In this document: in pieces, positions 1 through 9,688 of the stretch
How positions within the stretch are numbered: the first letter of the stretch is position 1
Layout: each line of letters begins with the position of its first letter
Source: Chitinophaga pinensis
Lineage (GTDB): Bacteria > Pseudomonadota > Gammaproteobacteria > Burkholderiales > SG8-41
DNA length: 64,000 nt
Direction of reading: 5' to 3'
NCBI GenBank assembly: GCA_943329075.2
Contig: CALQCM020000002.1
Span: 1-64,000 of the forward strand
Notes under the pieces: model-generated
Databases searched by the model: none
Seen by the model: only the letters and a program-made list of their open reading frames with translations
Told to the model about the DNA's origin: nothing
Translations under genes and position numbers: made by a program

Positions 1-3
1 CAT
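1..3 (-). CDS. Start codon of a leftward gene cut by the window edge
   Basis: The first three bases are CAT, the complement of an ATG. On the minus strand a GGAG lies seven bases upstream of that ATG, which looks like a ribosome binding site. This suggests a gene reading leftward out of the window. No protein can be read, so the product is unknown. Confidence 0.35.
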
Positions 4-249
4 GATCGATCTCCGTGTTGGTTGGTCCCAACACAGAGAAAAAACCGTTCATGCACACGCCGTTTCTCATCACCTTACATTCAACCTATTGATTTGTAAA
101 GATCTTTAGTTCTAAAAGCCGGGGAAACATCAGGGGCAGGGGTGAGGGGCACGGTGTATATCCACCAATCCAGCCCTTCACCCACAAGGGGGGAAGGAAC
201 TTTCTAAGTCACGTCATGCGGTTTCATTTCTCTTGCGCATGGCAGAAGG

Positions 250-275
250 TCCCTGCTCCCCTTGGGGGACAGGGA
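250..275. terminator. GC-rich hairpin downstream of the first full gene
   Basis: TCCCTG-C-TCCCC and GGGGGA-CAGGGA form a strong stem with a single bulged base and a two-base loop. It lies about 40 bp beyond the stop of the minus-strand gene at 314-754. There is no T-tract on either side, so intrinsic termination is possible but not demonstrated. The rest of 4-313 shows no supported gene. Confidence 0.3.
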
Positions 276-313
276 GGCGGGCGTATTTTTGAGATGGGTT
301 CTAGCGGCCGCTT

Positions 314-754
314 TCAGCGCGGCAATGCGGACGGTGTGCCGTCGTAGTGCACGGTGCACTGCGGAACGCTGTCGCACAAGACGGCCTCCAGCAGTCGCGA
401 CACGGCCTGTGCATCGCCCGGTCGCGTATAGAGCGGAATGCGCCACGCTCTGGTCGAGAACACCTCGGCGTCGCCACGCGCAGCGACGGGCCGCATGTCG
501 TGTGCGCCAAAGCCGGGGGGGGCGCTGGCGCGCGCTTCGGCGGGCGGGCGCAGCGGAGCGTCACCGGCCCCGGTCTGGTTCGGGATGCATTGAACGCTGT
601 AATAGCTGTCAAATTCCTGCGTGCACCGCCAGGCGATGCCTGATGCAGCGTCCGTAGCCGCATGCACGGGCATGGACGCTGTCACGAACGACAGCAGCAC
701 AACAGTCCCGCCCAATATGGCGGGCAAACCGGACGGCCTCGTTATTTTGATCAT
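314..754 (-). CDS. Hypothetical exported protein
   Basis: A protein of 146 residues if it starts at the ATG at 754; an in-frame ATG seven codons upstream (775) is the alternative. I prefer 754 because it gives a clean signal peptide: MIKITR basic end, a hydrophobic stretch and a VHA cleavage-like end near residue 32. The mature part has paired cysteines (about four) and a central proline/alanine-rich linker, which fits a small periplasmic protein. I do not recognise a family. It is transcribed away from the Bug operon that begins at 994, so the ~240 bp between them probably carries promoters for both directions. Confidence 0.55.
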   Translation of the reverse strand: MIKITRPSGLPAILGGTVVLLSFVTASMPVHAATDAASGIAWRCTQEFDSYYSVQCIPNQTGAGDAPLRPPAEARASAPPGFGAHDMRPVAARGDAEVFSTRAWRIPLYTRPGDAQAVSRLLEAVLCDSVPQCTVHYDGTPSALPR

Positions 755-993
755 GGCTGCTGTGCCTCGCTGCAAACATTGAGCGGCTCTGAATGATTCC
801 GGCGCCGTGTTCTATTTTACGATCGGCCGTCATCGCTTACGAGGTGAATTCACCCTGTTTTGTGCACTTGTTCTCGGACCGGTCGTGCCAAATCGGCAAT
901 ACGTTTACGTTTTGCACACCGGTGGCGTAAGCTTGATGAAAACAACAGGCGCCGGGTTCCTTAAAACAGGTGACGGTCGCCCCTGGAGGCGTC

Positions 994-1977
994 ATGCGGG
1001 TCGGGATTGGATGGGGCGCGGGCTGCATTGTCGCCGTTGGTGTTGTTTGTGCGGCATCGGTCGCATTCGCGGGGGAGCCCCGCTATCCGAACAAGCCGGT
1101 GCGCGTCGTCGTGCCCTTCACACCGGGCAGCGCGACCGATGTGATTGCGCGCATGCTGGCGCCGCGATTGGCCGAACGCTGGGGGCAGCAGGTGGTGGTC
1201 GATAACCGGCCGAGTGCGGGCGGCACGGTGGCTGGCGGCATCGTCGCCGGCGCGCCGCCCGACGGCCACACGCTACTGATGGCGTCATCCGTGTTTGCCG
1301 GCAGCGCGGCCTTGTACCCCAAGCTGCCCTACGACACCCTGCGCGATTTCACCGGCGTCACACAGATCGGCAGCACGCCGATGGTCATCGGCACGGCACC
1401 CGCCGGCGGCATCAAGACCTTGCGCGAACTGATCGCGCTGGCGCAGCAAAAGCCCGGGCAGATCAATTTCGCATCGTCGGGTATCGGCAGCGGCACACAC
1501 GTCGGCGGCGAACTCTTCAAACTGAGCGCCGGCATCGACGTCGTGCATGTGCCCTACAAGGGCACGCCGGAGGCGTTGAACGACACGATCGCCGGCCGCA
1601 TTCATTTTGTCGTGACCTCGATCGTGCCGGCCGTGCCGCTGGTGCGCGGCGGACGCCTCACCGGTCTTGCCGTGACGACACGCGAGCGCGCGCCAACGCT
1701 GCCTGATGTGCCGACCGTCGCCGAGGCCGCGCTACCCGGTTTCAACTACGAGGGCTGGTACGGTCTGATTGCGCCCGCCCGCACACCGCCGGCGGTGATC
1801 AAAAAATTGTCCGACGATGTCGGCGTCGTCCTGCGCGCGGCCGATATTGTCGAGCGGCTGGCGGCGCAGGGCGCTGTTGCAAAGCCGACGACCCCGGCGG
1901 AATTCGACCGCATGGTGCGCGATGAAATCGTCATTCGCGGCAAGGTGCTCAAAGCCTCGGGCGCGACCGCGGAATAG
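994..1977 (+). CDS. Bug-family tripartite tricarboxylate receptor (1 of tandem trio)
   Basis: A 327-residue periplasmic binding protein of the Bug/TctC family, which captures carboxylates or related small organics for tripartite tricarboxylate transporters. The ATG at 994 is chosen over a GTG at 970 because GGAGG sits five bases upstream. Residues 1-26 are a signal peptide ending AFA. Family hallmarks follow in order: YPNKPVRVVVPFTPGS near the mature N terminus, VVDNRPSAGG, LPYDTLRDF, HVPYKGTPEA and the late GWYGLIAPARTPP segment. The ligand cannot be read from sequence. It is the first of three consecutive receptor genes, with only 3 bp before the next. Confidence 0.93.
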   Translation: MRVGIGWGAGCIVAVGVVCAASVAFAGEPRYPNKPVRVVVPFTPGSATDVIARMLAPRLAERWGQQVVVDNRPSAGGTVAGGIVAGAPPDGHTLLMASSVFAGSAALYPKLPYDTLRDFTGVTQIGSTPMVIGTAPAGGIKTLRELIALAQQKPGQINFASSGIGSGTHVGGELFKLSAGIDVVHVPYKGTPEALNDTIAGRIHFVVTSIVPAVPLVRGGRLTGLAVTTRERAPTLPDVPTVAEAALPGFNYEGWYGLIAPARTPPAVIKKLSDDVGVVLRAADIVERLAAQGAVAKPTTPAEFDRMVRDEIVIRGKVLKASGATAE

Positions 1978-1980
1978 ACG

Positions 1981-2949
1981 ATGATGAATCGCCGACACAA
2001 GTTGATCTGGATTTGGGCAATGGTCATCGTCTGCATTGTGCCGGCGGCGAGGGCACAGGATGGTAAGGCGCTGCGGGTCGTGGTACCGTTTCCGCCGGGC
2101 GGGGCGGTCGATACGCTGGCGCGCGCGCTGTCGGCGCCGCTCAATCGGTCACTCGGTCAAAACATCGTCATCGACAACCGCCCTGGTGCCAACACCGTGA
2201 TTGGCACCGAAGCGGTGGTGCGCGCAGCGCCTGATGGCAATACGCTGTTGCTGATGGCGACGAGCTTCACCGTCAATCCGTCAGCACATGCGCGGCTGCC
2301 CTACGATTCGCTGACCGATCTCACAGGGGTGAGTCGCGTGGCCTACAACCCGCTGATCATCTGCGTGCATCCGTCGTTGCCGGCGCACAGCGTGAAGGAA
2401 CTGGTGGCGCTGGCGCGGGCGCGGCCGCGTGAACTGACCTGGAGTGTCGCCAGCATCCTCGGTGGTGGGCGCATCGCCGGCGAACTGTTTCGCGAAGCGG
2501 CGAACATCGAATTGATCAACGTGCCCTATGGCGGTGGCGGCCCGGCCACCATTGCGCTGCTCGGCGGCCATACCAGCATGATGGTCGGCAACCTGCTCGA
2601 GTGTTCACCCTATCTGCCGTCGGGGCGCATGCGCGCGATCGCGGTCACGTCGGTCGCGCGTTCGACGGCGGTGCCGCAGGTGCCGACGGTGGCTGAATCC
2701 GGCTATCCCGGATTCGATGCAACGAACTGGTTCGGCGCGATGGTGCGCGCCGGCACGCCGAAGGCGGCGGTTGAGCGTCTGAGTGTGGACATCGGCCGGG
2801 CCCTGCAGTTGCCGGAAGTCAACGAGGCACTCGCGCGCGTCGGGCTTACCGGCGGCGCCATGACACCGGCGGAATTCGATGCGTTCATTCGCAGCGAAAT
2901 GCAGAAGAACGGCCGCATCGTGCGGTCATTGAAACTAAAAGTTGAATAA
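1981..2949 (+). CDS. Bug-family tripartite tricarboxylate receptor (2 of tandem trio)
   Basis: A 322-residue Bug/TctC receptor starting with MMNRRHKL and a signal peptide ending ARA near residue 25. Landmarks are LRVVVPFPPGGAVD, VIDNRPGANT, LPYDSLTDL and NVPYGGGGPA; the usual YKG of the ligand loop is replaced by YGG, a change that hints at a different ligand from its neighbours. The start lies 3 bp after the previous stop and the end runs up to the next receptor, so the three are very likely cotranscribed. The trio has no permease gene beside it. Confidence 0.92.
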   Translation: MMNRRHKLIWIWAMVIVCIVPAARAQDGKALRVVVPFPPGGAVDTLARALSAPLNRSLGQNIVIDNRPGANTVIGTEAVVRAAPDGNTLLLMATSFTVNPSAHARLPYDSLTDLTGVSRVAYNPLIICVHPSLPAHSVKELVALARARPRELTWSVASILGGGRIAGELFREAANIELINVPYGGGGPATIALLGGHTSMMVGNLLECSPYLPSGRMRAIAVTSVARSTAVPQVPTVAESGYPGFDATNWFGAMVRAGTPKAAVERLSVDIGRALQLPEVNEALARVGLTGGAMTPAEFDAFIRSEMQKNGRIVRSLKLKVE

Positions 2950-2962
2950 GGCGGGGGAAGAG

Positions 2963-3928
2963 ATGGCGTTTGCCTTGCGTGGGTGCGGCGTATTGCTGGT
3001 TGCGATGGCATTCAACGTGCCGGCAGCGGATTTTCCGCAGCGTCCCGTGCGCATCGTCGTGCCGATCGGCCCCGGTAGCAGCATGGACATCATCGCGCGC
3101 GTACTCGGGCAAAAACTCAACGAAGCCTGGAGCCAACCGGTGATCGTCGACAACCGCGCCGGCGCCGGCGGCAATATCGGCGCCGAGACGGTGGCGAAGG
3201 CCGCGCCCGACGGCTATACGGTGCTGTTCGCGTCGAGCTCGTTCGCGATCAGTCCCTCGGTGTATCGCAGGATGCCGTACGACGTGCTGCGCGATTTCGA
3301 ACCGGTGACGCAGATTTCCTCGCGCGGCAACGTGCTGGTGGTAGCGGCGGGTTCGCCGGTGAATTCGGTGCGCGAGCTGGTGGCGCTGGCGAAGGCGCGG
3401 CCGGGCCAGCTGAGTTTCGGTTCGGGCGGCGGCACCGGCAGTTCCGATCACATGGCGGGTGAACTCTTTAACCTGCTGGCGGGGGTGCAGATCGTGCATG
3501 TTCCGTACAAGAGCGGGCCGCAGGCGCAGAACGATTTGATCGGCGGACAGTTGTCGATTTATCTCGGCGGCATTCCGATCCAGTTGCCGATGATCAGGTC
3601 GGCCCGCGTCAAGCCGCTGGGCACCAGCGGTCTGAAACGCTCGACGATGCTGCCCGAGGTGCCGACCCTACACGAAGCCGGCGTGCCCGGTTACGAGGTC
3701 GACGTCTGGTACGGATTGTTTGCGCCGCGCGGCACGCCGCCCGCAGTGGTGTCGCGCATTGCCGCCGACGTCACGCGCATCGTCAGCGCGCCGGCGATGG
3801 CCGAACGCTGGCAGACGCTGGGCGTCGAGCCGGTCGGTAGCCTGCCGTCTGAATTTCGCGCGAAGTTCGGCGCCGAGATCGATAAATGGCGCAAGGTCGT
3901 GAAAGCGGCGCGCATCGAGCTTGAATGA
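2963..3928 (+). CDS. Bug-family tripartite tricarboxylate receptor (3 of tandem trio)
   Basis: A 321-residue Bug/TctC receptor. The reading frame extends upstream to a TTG at 2942 that overlaps the previous gene by 8 bp, but the ATG at 2963 has a purine-rich GGGGGAAG stretch just upstream and gives a normal signal peptide ending VPAAD, so I use it. Hallmarks are VRIVVPIGPGSSMD, VIVDNRAGAGGN, MPYDVLRDF, HVPYKSGPQA and WYGLFAPRGTPP. The three tandem receptors differ at many positions, so they are old paralogs and not a recent duplication. Ligand unknown. Confidence 0.93.
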   Translation: MAFALRGCGVLLVAMAFNVPAADFPQRPVRIVVPIGPGSSMDIIARVLGQKLNEAWSQPVIVDNRAGAGGNIGAETVAKAAPDGYTVLFASSSFAISPSVYRRMPYDVLRDFEPVTQISSRGNVLVVAAGSPVNSVRELVALAKARPGQLSFGSGGGTGSSDHMAGELFNLLAGVQIVHVPYKSGPQAQNDLIGGQLSIYLGGIPIQLPMIRSARVKPLGTSGLKRSTMLPEVPTLHEAGVPGYEVDVWYGLFAPRGTPPAVVSRIAADVTRIVSAPAMAERWQTLGVEPVGSLPSEFRAKFGAEIDKWRKVVKAARIELE

Positions 3929-3999
3929 GCATTACACTGCGCAGGTGACGGTCGCGCGGAATGGCAGCACACTGTTTAACCTGAACCGGGATTCTTGCC

Positions 4000-4200
4000 A
4001 TGAAAAACATCTTTGCCCTTGCCATCGTTTTCTCGCTGACCGCCTGCGGCGTGGAAACGGCAACCACCGCTGCCACCGGCGCGGTCATCAAGAAAAACGA
4101 AATGGAAGAGGGCAAGAAAACCATGGAGCGCTCGCAGGCGAAAGTCGAGGACGCGGTGCAGCAGATGCAGCAGCGCGCTGAAAAAGACGGCGAGCGCTGA
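4000..4200 (+). CDS. Small predicted lipoprotein
   Basis: A 66-residue protein with a short signal peptide and a lipobox, LTAC, placing the lipidated cysteine at residue 16. The mature part is polar and heptad-like (EMEEGKKTMERSQAKVEDAV), so it probably forms a single amphipathic helix. It could be an entericidin-like or Lpp-like small envelope lipoprotein, but I cannot assign a family. It lies 71 bp after the Bug trio and is probably independent of it. About 175 bp without a recognisable gene separate it from trhO. Confidence 0.65.
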   Translation: MKNIFALAIVFSLTACGVETATTAATGAVIKKNEMEEGKKTMERSQAKVEDAVQQMQQRAEKDGER

Positions 4201-4375
4201 GGCGGTTCCTGCACAGCAGGCGTTCGCCCTGACCTTGGGCGGGTGCAGGCGGGCCAAAACGATTTTCGGCCTGCGGCCAACCGCCGCCACGCTGCGCGCC
4301 TGTTTACGCGCGCGCAAGAGGCGAACACGTTTCCCCATAGCGTTTCCCCATTGATAGGTTTCGACTTCACCGCTC

Positions 4376-5122
4376 ATGACCATGCCGATTCTGAATCTCG
4401 CCGCCTACCGGTTCTGGCCCGTTGCAGACCCGCAATCGACCCGCAGCACACTCGATGCGGCCGGCAGAGCACTGGGCGTCAAAGGCACCATCCTGGTAAC
4501 GCCGGAAGGGCTGAATGCGTTTTTCGCCGGCGCAGAAAAGCCCTGCCGCGAAATGCTCGCCCGCCTGCGCGCAGTGCCGGGGTTTGCGGCGCTGCAGGCC
4601 AAGGAAAGCTGGTCGGCCGGTGTGCCGTTCAAGCGGTTCAAGGTCAAAGTCAAAAAAGAAATCATCCGCATGGATCATCCGACGATACGCCCGGCGGACC
4701 AGCAGGCGCCGGTGGTAGACGCCAAAACGCTGGCGCGCTGGCTGGACCGCGGCCACGATGACGCGGGCAACGCGGTGGTCATGCTCGACACGCGCAACGA
4801 TTTTGAAGCCGATTGCGGCAAATTTGAAAATGCCATCGACTGGCGGATTCAAAAATTCACGGAATTTCCACGGGCGGTGCAGGCGCATCGCGACGCCTTG
4901 CAGGGCAAAACCGTTGTCAGTTATTGCACCGGCGGCATTCGCTGCGAGAAAGCCGCGCTTTATATGCATGAACTCGGGTTGACCAATGTCCTGCAGTTGG
5001 ACGGCGGCATCCTGAAATATTTCGCAGAGACCGACGGCCGTCACTGGCAGGGCCATTGTTTTGTCTTCGACGAGCGAGCAATGCTGGCGCCCGATCTCAG
5101 ATCACCCGTGCAGGACGCGTAA
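4376..5122 (+). CDS. trhO: tRNA uridine(34) hydroxylase TrhO (YceA/UPF0176 rhodanese family)
   Basis: Family members hydroxylate uridine 34 of tRNA as the first oxygen-dependent step to 5-carboxymethoxy- or methoxy-uridine. The 248-residue protein has the N-terminal ferredoxin-like part (GTILVTPEGLNAFFAG, about 37-52) and a rhodanese domain from about 112 onward, with the catalytic cysteine loop CTGGIRCEKA (C184). It is roughly 100 residues shorter than E. coli TrhO (about 350), lacking the cysteine-rich C-terminal extension. ATGs at codons 1 and 3 are both possible. The next gene converges on it, 45 bp away. Confidence 0.88.
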   Translation: MTMPILNLAAYRFWPVADPQSTRSTLDAAGRALGVKGTILVTPEGLNAFFAGAEKPCREMLARLRAVPGFAALQAKESWSAGVPFKRFKVKVKKEIIRMDHPTIRPADQQAPVVDAKTLARWLDRGHDDAGNAVVMLDTRNDFEADCGKFENAIDWRIQKFTEFPRAVQAHRDALQGKTVVSYCTGGIRCEKAALYMHELGLTNVLQLDGGILKYFAETDGRHWQGHCFVFDERAMLAPDLRSPVQDA

Positions 5123-5167
5123 TCGGCGCCGCGGCTGACGCCGTCCGCAGAATACGGAAACGCCGGT

Positions 5168-6136
5168 TTATTCCGCGCGCACGTTGGCGGTGCGCGCCAC
5201 CTTGCCCCAGCGCGCGGTGTCGTCGCGGATCTCCGCGGTGAACTGTTCCGCTGTGCTGCCAATCGGTTCCAGTCCGGTGGCTTGATAACGTTCGCGCAGT
5301 TCTGGGATAGCGAGTGCTTTGGTAATCTCGACGTGCAGTTTAGCCAGTATTTCGCGCGGTGTTCCCGCGGGTGCCAGCAGGCCGTACCAGGAGCCGATGA
5401 CGAGGGCGGGGCCGCCGGCTTCGGCCAGCGTCGGTACTTCCGGCGCCACCGGCGAACGTTTTGCCGCTGCCACCCCCATCGCGCGCAGACGTCCGGCGCG
5501 CACCTGCGGCATGGTCGCCATCATCGAATCGAAACCCATGATGACATGGCCGCCGATCAGATCGGCGATCAAAGGCTGGCTGCCTTTGTACGGTACGTGG
5601 ATCAGGCGCGTGCCGGTCTGCTGCAGAAAATATTCCGCTGCCAGATGATTGGTGCCGCCGATGCCGGGTGAGCCGTAGGTCAGTTCGCCCGGGTGGCGCC
5701 GGGCGAGTGCGATGAACTCGCGCACGTTGTGCACGTTCAGCGATGGATGCACCACCATTACGAACGAGGTGGCGCCGACGTTACTGACCGCAACAAGATC
5801 GCGTGCAACGTCGAACGGCAGTTTCGGATAGACGCCCGGATTGATGGCGATGGAGCCGGTGGTGGCGCCGATCAGGGTATAGCCGTCAGCGGGCGCCTTG
5901 GCGCCGATTTCGGTGCCGATGATGCCGTTGGCGCCGGCACGAACGTCGATGACAAACTGCTGGTGCGTGCTTTCGCTGATTTTCTGCAGCAAGGGGCGCA
6001 ACACAATGTCGAGTCCACCGCCGGCGGCAAACGGCACGATGACACGCACGGGTTTGGACGGGTAGTTTTGCGCAGCGGCCGGGAGGCCGGTGGTCAAACC
6101 GGCGATGATGGCGGCGCCGCTCAGGAATATACGCAT
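5168..6136 (-). CDS. Bug-family tripartite tricarboxylate receptor
   Basis: A 322-residue Bug/TctC receptor. The ATG at 6136 is preferred to an in-frame start 29 codons upstream because GGAGGAA precedes it at normal spacing and it yields a standard signal peptide ending AAAQ. Hallmarks are YPSKPVRVIVPFAAGGGLD, VIDVRAGANG (family usually DNRPGAGG), LPFDVARDL, HVPYKGSQPL and GSWYGLLAPAGTP. It is divergently arranged with the hybrid sensor kinase gene at 6315; such pairs sometimes reflect a receptor feeding a sensor, but nothing in the sequence proves that here. Confidence 0.93.
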   Translation of the reverse strand: MRIFLSGAAIIAGLTTGLPAAAQNYPSKPVRVIVPFAAGGGLDIVLRPLLQKISESTHQQFVIDVRAGANGIIGTEIGAKAPADGYTLIGATTGSIAINPGVYPKLPFDVARDLVAVSNVGATSFVMVVHPSLNVHNVREFIALARRHPGELTYGSPGIGGTNHLAAEYFLQQTGTRLIHVPYKGSQPLIADLIGGHVIMGFDSMMATMPQVRAGRLRAMGVAAAKRSPVAPEVPTLAEAGGPALVIGSWYGLLAPAGTPREILAKLHVEITKALAIPELRERYQATGLEPIGSTAEQFTAEIRDDTARWGKVARTANVRAE

Positions 6137-6314
6137 CTGGTTCCTCCGATTGATCCGGGTTTTTGTGCGGCTGATTTTATTCGGTTCCGGCGCGGCGCGG
6201 GTTATGCGCGCGCTGCGCCGCACTTCAGTTTTGACGCTAATATGCCGTTAAGCCATCATGCTTGTATTAAACACCGGCCAGCCGCAGAGACAGGCAGCTG
6301 CTCCAGGAGCACCA

Positions 6315-8540
6315 ATGAGGCACAGGGTATTCGGCATGTCCATGAGCCGGGCGGCGTTGCTGCTCGGACTTGCGCTCATTCTCGTGGTCGCCATCGGTGG
6401 CGCGATTTCGGCGTGGATATTGCGCACGCAGGCGATTGAGGAATGGCGCGGCCAGATGCGGAACTATTCGCTGGTGCTGGCGTCGCACACGACGCAGACT
6501 TTTGCCTCCGCCAGTCTCGTGCTTGACGGGATTTCGCAAAGCATCCGCGCTGCCGGCGTCAGCAGCGATGTGATGCTGCGTGCAAAAACAAAGACCGCCG
6601 AATTTCACCAGATGATGCGCGATCGCGCCTCCAGTTCGCCGTTTATCGATGTGGTAACCGTCGTTGCGGCCAATGGCAACGTCGTCAATTTCACACGCTC
6701 GTTTCCTGCGCCGCCGATCAATCTGGCCGACCGCGACTATTTCAAGGCGCACTTCGAAAATCCGGATATGCACAATTTTGTGAGTGTGCCGGTGCGCAAC
6801 CGCGGCAACAATAAATGGACTTTTTACCTCAGTCGGCGGCTGGATACGCCGGACGGGCAGTTCCTCGGCCTCATCCTGGTCGGACTCTCGAGCGAGTTTT
6901 TCTCGGAGTTTTATGAGTCGATCGGGCTTGGCGAGGGCGCGAGCCTGAGCCTGATCCGCAACGATTTCATACTGCTGGCGCGCTCGCCCAACGCGGATGC
7001 CATGATGGGCAAGAGCTTTCGCGGCGGCGGCTACAAAATCATCCATGACATGCAAAAAACGGAAGGCGTGATCGAAACGACCATACCGCGCGCGTCGGAT
7101 CCGACGGACATTCAATACCGCATGATTGCGGCGCGCACCGTGGACAAATATCCGGTGTTGGTGACTTTGTCGGTGACCAGCGACCTTTTTCTCGCGGGCT
7201 GGCGCCGCGCCGCGTGGACGATATCGGCGATCAGCGCCGGCAGCATCCTGGTGCTGGTGTTGTCGTTCGGTTTTCTGTATTTCCTGCTGCAGCGGCGCGA
7301 AGCCGACATGCAGTTGACGGTGCAACTTAAAAACGATGCCGAGGCCGCAAATATCGCGAAGTCCGAATTTCTCGCCACCATGAGCCATGAAATCCGCACG
7401 CCGATGAACGGCATACTGGGTATGTCGGAAGTGTTGCTCGCCACCGAACTGTCGGCCGAGCAGCGCGAGTTTGCCGAGACGCTGCAGCAGTCGGGCAAGG
7501 CACTGCTGGAAATCATCAACGATGTGCTCGACTTTTCGAAGATCGAGGCGGGCCAGTTGCATCTCGAGGCGTTGCCGCTGGAACCCCGCGATCTGGTCTT
7601 GAATGTTGCGCGTTTGTTCGCGCAGGGCGCCAGCGCCAAGGGGCTGACGCTGGACGCCGACGTGGCGCCCGACCTCACCCAGCGGGTGATCGGCGACCCG
7701 GTGCGTTTGCGGCAAATCCTCTCCAACTTCATCAGCAATGCCATCAAGTTCACGCACCGCGGCGGAGTGAAGATCGGACTCGTTGCCGTGCCGCGGCACG
7801 GCGCGGCGGCCGACCGTCTGCGCCTGCGTTTTTTCGTGCGCGATACCGGCATCGGCATTTCCGCATCCACCCAGGCGCGGTTGTTCCGACCGTTCACCCA
7901 GGCCGATGGATCGATTACGCGCAGGTTTGGCGGCACCGGTCTCGGGCTGGCGATCTGCAAGCGCCTGGTTGAGGAGATGGGCGGCTCGATCGGCATCAAC
8001 AGCGTTCCCGGGGAAGGCTCGGAATTCTGGTTTGAAATCGAAATGGCGGCTTTACAGTCGGCCGATGCCGCGGCCGCGGCGCGTGCCGCCAAGGCGGGGG
8101 CGCTTGCGGGCGACGCTGACGTCGCCGCTGCTGCGACTACGCAGCAGCGCGGTATCCATGTTCTGCTGGTCGAGGACAATGCGGCCAACCAGTTGATGGC
8201 GCAGACCCTGCTGAAAAAAATGGGATATACCTATGATGTGGCGCAAAACGGCATCGAGGCGATCCAAGCCGTCAGGCGTACACACTACGACATCGTGTTG
8301 ATGGACTGCATGATGCCGGAGATGGACGGCTACGAAGCCACAAGGCAGTTGCGTGCCCGTGAAGCCGGTGGTAAGTGGCGCCTGCCCATTATCGCGCTGA
8401 CTGCCAATGCCTTAAGCAGTGACGGCGAGCGCTGCCGTGCCGCTGGCATGGATGAATACCTTGCCAAACCCTACAACCTGCAGCAGCTCAAACAGGTCAT
8501 CGACCGCCTGATCGCACGCGAAGCCGCAACGCGGACCTGA
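6315..8540 (+). CDS. Hybrid sensor histidine kinase with periplasmic Cache-like sensor and receiver domain
   Basis: A 741-residue inner-membrane hybrid kinase. AGGAG upstream of the ATG at 6315 decides the start over ATGs at 6258 and 6336. Order: first membrane helix (about 15-35), a periplasmic region of about 250 residues that reads like a double-Cache sensor (includes [12 protein letters not shown]), second helix near 295-320, HisKA with phosphoacceptor H358 in [11 protein letters not shown], HATPase with SNAIKF, DTGIGIS and GGTGLGLAI, an alanine-rich linker and a receiver domain with phosphoacceptor D664 in [12 protein letters not shown]. No Hpt domain is attached, and no response regulator is adjacent, so the phosphorelay partner is elsewhere. 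Confidence 0.93.
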   Translation: MRHRVFGMSMSRAALLLGLALILVVAIGGAISAWILRTQAIEEWRGQMRNYSLVLASHTTQTFASASLVLDGISQSIRAAGVSSDVMLRAKTKTAEFHQMMRDRASSSPFIDVVTVVAANGNVVNFTRSFPAPPINLADRDYFKAHFENPDMHNFVSVPVRNRGNNKWTFYLSRRLDTPDGQFLGLILVGLSSEFFSEFYESIGLGEGASLSLIRNDFILLARSPNADAMMGKSFRGGGYKIIHDMQKTEGVIETTIPRASDPTDIQYRMIAARTVDKYPVLVTLSVTSDLFLAGWRRAAWTISAISAGSILVLVLSFGFLYFLLQRREADMQLTVQLKNDAEAANIAKSEFLATMSHEIRTPMNGILGMSEVLLATELSAEQREFAETLQQSGKALLEIINDVLDFSKIEAGQLHLEALPLEPRDLVLNVARLFAQGASAKGLTLDADVAPDLTQRVIGDPVRLRQILSNFISNAIKFTHRGGVKIGLVAVPRHGAAADRLRLRFFVRDTGIGISASTQARLFRPFTQADGSITRRFGGTGLGLAICKRLVEEMGGSIGINSVPGEGSEFWFEIEMAALQSADAAAAARAAKAGALAGDADVAAAATTQQRGIHVLLVEDNAANQLMAQTLLKKMGYTYDVAQNGIEAIQAVRRTHYDIVLMDCMMPEMDGYEATRQLRAREAGGKWRLPIIALTANALSSDGERCRAAGMDEYLAKPYNLQQLKQVIDRLIAREAATRT

Positions 8541-8552
8541 ACACGCCGCCGT

Positions 8553-9581
8553 TTATCCGCGCGGCCCGCCGGGGCAATCGGTGGCGCGGCCCGCGCACTT
8601 TTCGCCGACGTATTCAGGCAGGCCGCGGCCGGCGATTTCGATACGCATGCCTTCCGGGTCCTGGATCGTCCAGCCGAGTTTTGAATCCGGCACCGGTTTA
8701 TAACCGCGGCGTTTGAGTTCGGCCTCGACGCGGTCCTGGTCGTAGTTCTCGATTTCAAACGCGAAGTGATCGACATAGGGCTTGCCGCCCGGCCGCTTGA
8801 TGTTGCGCAGGTAGAGCGTGTTGTTGCCGAAGCGCAGCATGGCCTGTGCGTTCGGTTCCGCGCCCTTGAAGTAAAACGGCTGCATGCTGAACATCTGCTC
8901 ATACCAGTCGCGCGTTTTGACGATGTCGTCGACGCACAGCACGATGTGGCTGAACGCCGTGGCCTTGAAACCGCCGGCGCCGGGTTTGGGCAGGCTGGCG
9001 AGGTTTTTCAGGCCGATGGCCTCCGCGCCCTTGCATTTGTCGGATGCGATGATGGCGCAGGGATCACTGGCGCCGGGGAAAATACCGGTTTCCGAGATGA
9101 AATGAATCATGTAGCCGGCGCGGTCGTCGAGCGTCCAGCCCCATTCCGTGTCGGTCTTGAACTTGATTTTCTGGCGCGTCAGTGCGGCGGCGATTTTTTC
9201 CTTGTTGCCGGAGAAATTGTCGATTGAATAGCCGATGTGGCTGACCGCCGATTTTTCGCCCGGCTTGACCGGCACGATATAGATGCCCTCGGGTCTGGCC
9301 GGGTCGCCGAATTCCACCGCACACATTTTCCCGTTGTCCCAGGCCACCTGCATGCCGAGGAGATCGACATAAAAGTCGCGTGTGCGCGCGTAATCCGTAA
9401 CCGCGTAGGAGAGATGATTGACCGCGGTGGCCCGCGCGAGCCCGCGCGCGTCGCCGCTGCTGGATGACGTGGCGCAGCCGCCGAGCATGGAAATGACACC
9501 GGTGCTGCCGAGGGCGATGAGCAGACGCCGGCGCTGAAAATCGATGGCAAATGAAGAATGCTGTACAGGACTGGCGCGCAT
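8553..9581 (-). CDS. Exported lipoprotein with two VOC (glyoxalase/dioxygenase-fold) domains
   Basis: 342 residues. The N terminus carries a twin-arginine-like QRRRLLIAL and then MLGGC, a lipobox with cysteine 36, so it is predicted to be exported and lipidated. Two vicinal-oxygen-chelate repeats follow: the first from VNHLSYAVTDYARTRDFY, the second from FSHIVLCVDDIVKTRDWY, each ending in a glyoxalase-type strand. VOC proteins bind a divalent metal and catalyse isomerisation, dioxygenation or lyase reactions, but most are cytoplasmic; an exported one is unusual and its substrate is unknown. Its 3' end is only 12 bp from the end of the convergent kinase gene. Confidence 0.82.
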   Translation of the reverse strand: MRASPVQHSSFAIDFQRRRLLIALGSTGVISMLGGCATSSSSGDARGLARATAVNHLSYAVTDYARTRDFYVDLLGMQVAWDNGKMCAVEFGDPARPEGIYIVPVKPGEKSAVSHIGYSIDNFSGNKEKIAAALTRQKIKFKTDTEWGWTLDDRAGYMIHFISETGIFPGASDPCAIIASDKCKGAEAIGLKNLASLPKPGAGGFKATAFSHIVLCVDDIVKTRDWYEQMFSMQPFYFKGAEPNAQAMLRFGNNTLYLRNIKRPGGKPYVDHFAFEIENYDQDRVEAELKRRGYKPVPDSKLGWTIQDPEGMRIEIAGRGLPEYVGEKCAGRATDCPGGPRG

Positions 9582-9688
9582 GTTTTCTCCTCCGCGGGTG
9601 GCGCCCGTCGTCGCGGGCGTATCGGCGCATTGTAGGCGCGGGTGGTCGGCAGCGACAACCGCCCGCGCGGCACCGCGCTGAGGCGCGC

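Noticed and set aside
4376-5122. Reading the rhodanese gene as a thiosulfate sulfurtransferase
   Set aside because: The N-terminal ferredoxin-like half and the CTGGIRCEKA loop match TrhO/UPF0176, not simple rhodaneses.
6267-7799. Long minus-strand open frame (510 codons) opposite the sensor kinase gene
   Set aside because: The plus strand has strong kinase motifs in this stretch; the antisense translation is rich in R/H/Q with no recognisable domain, as expected of a GC-rich shadow.
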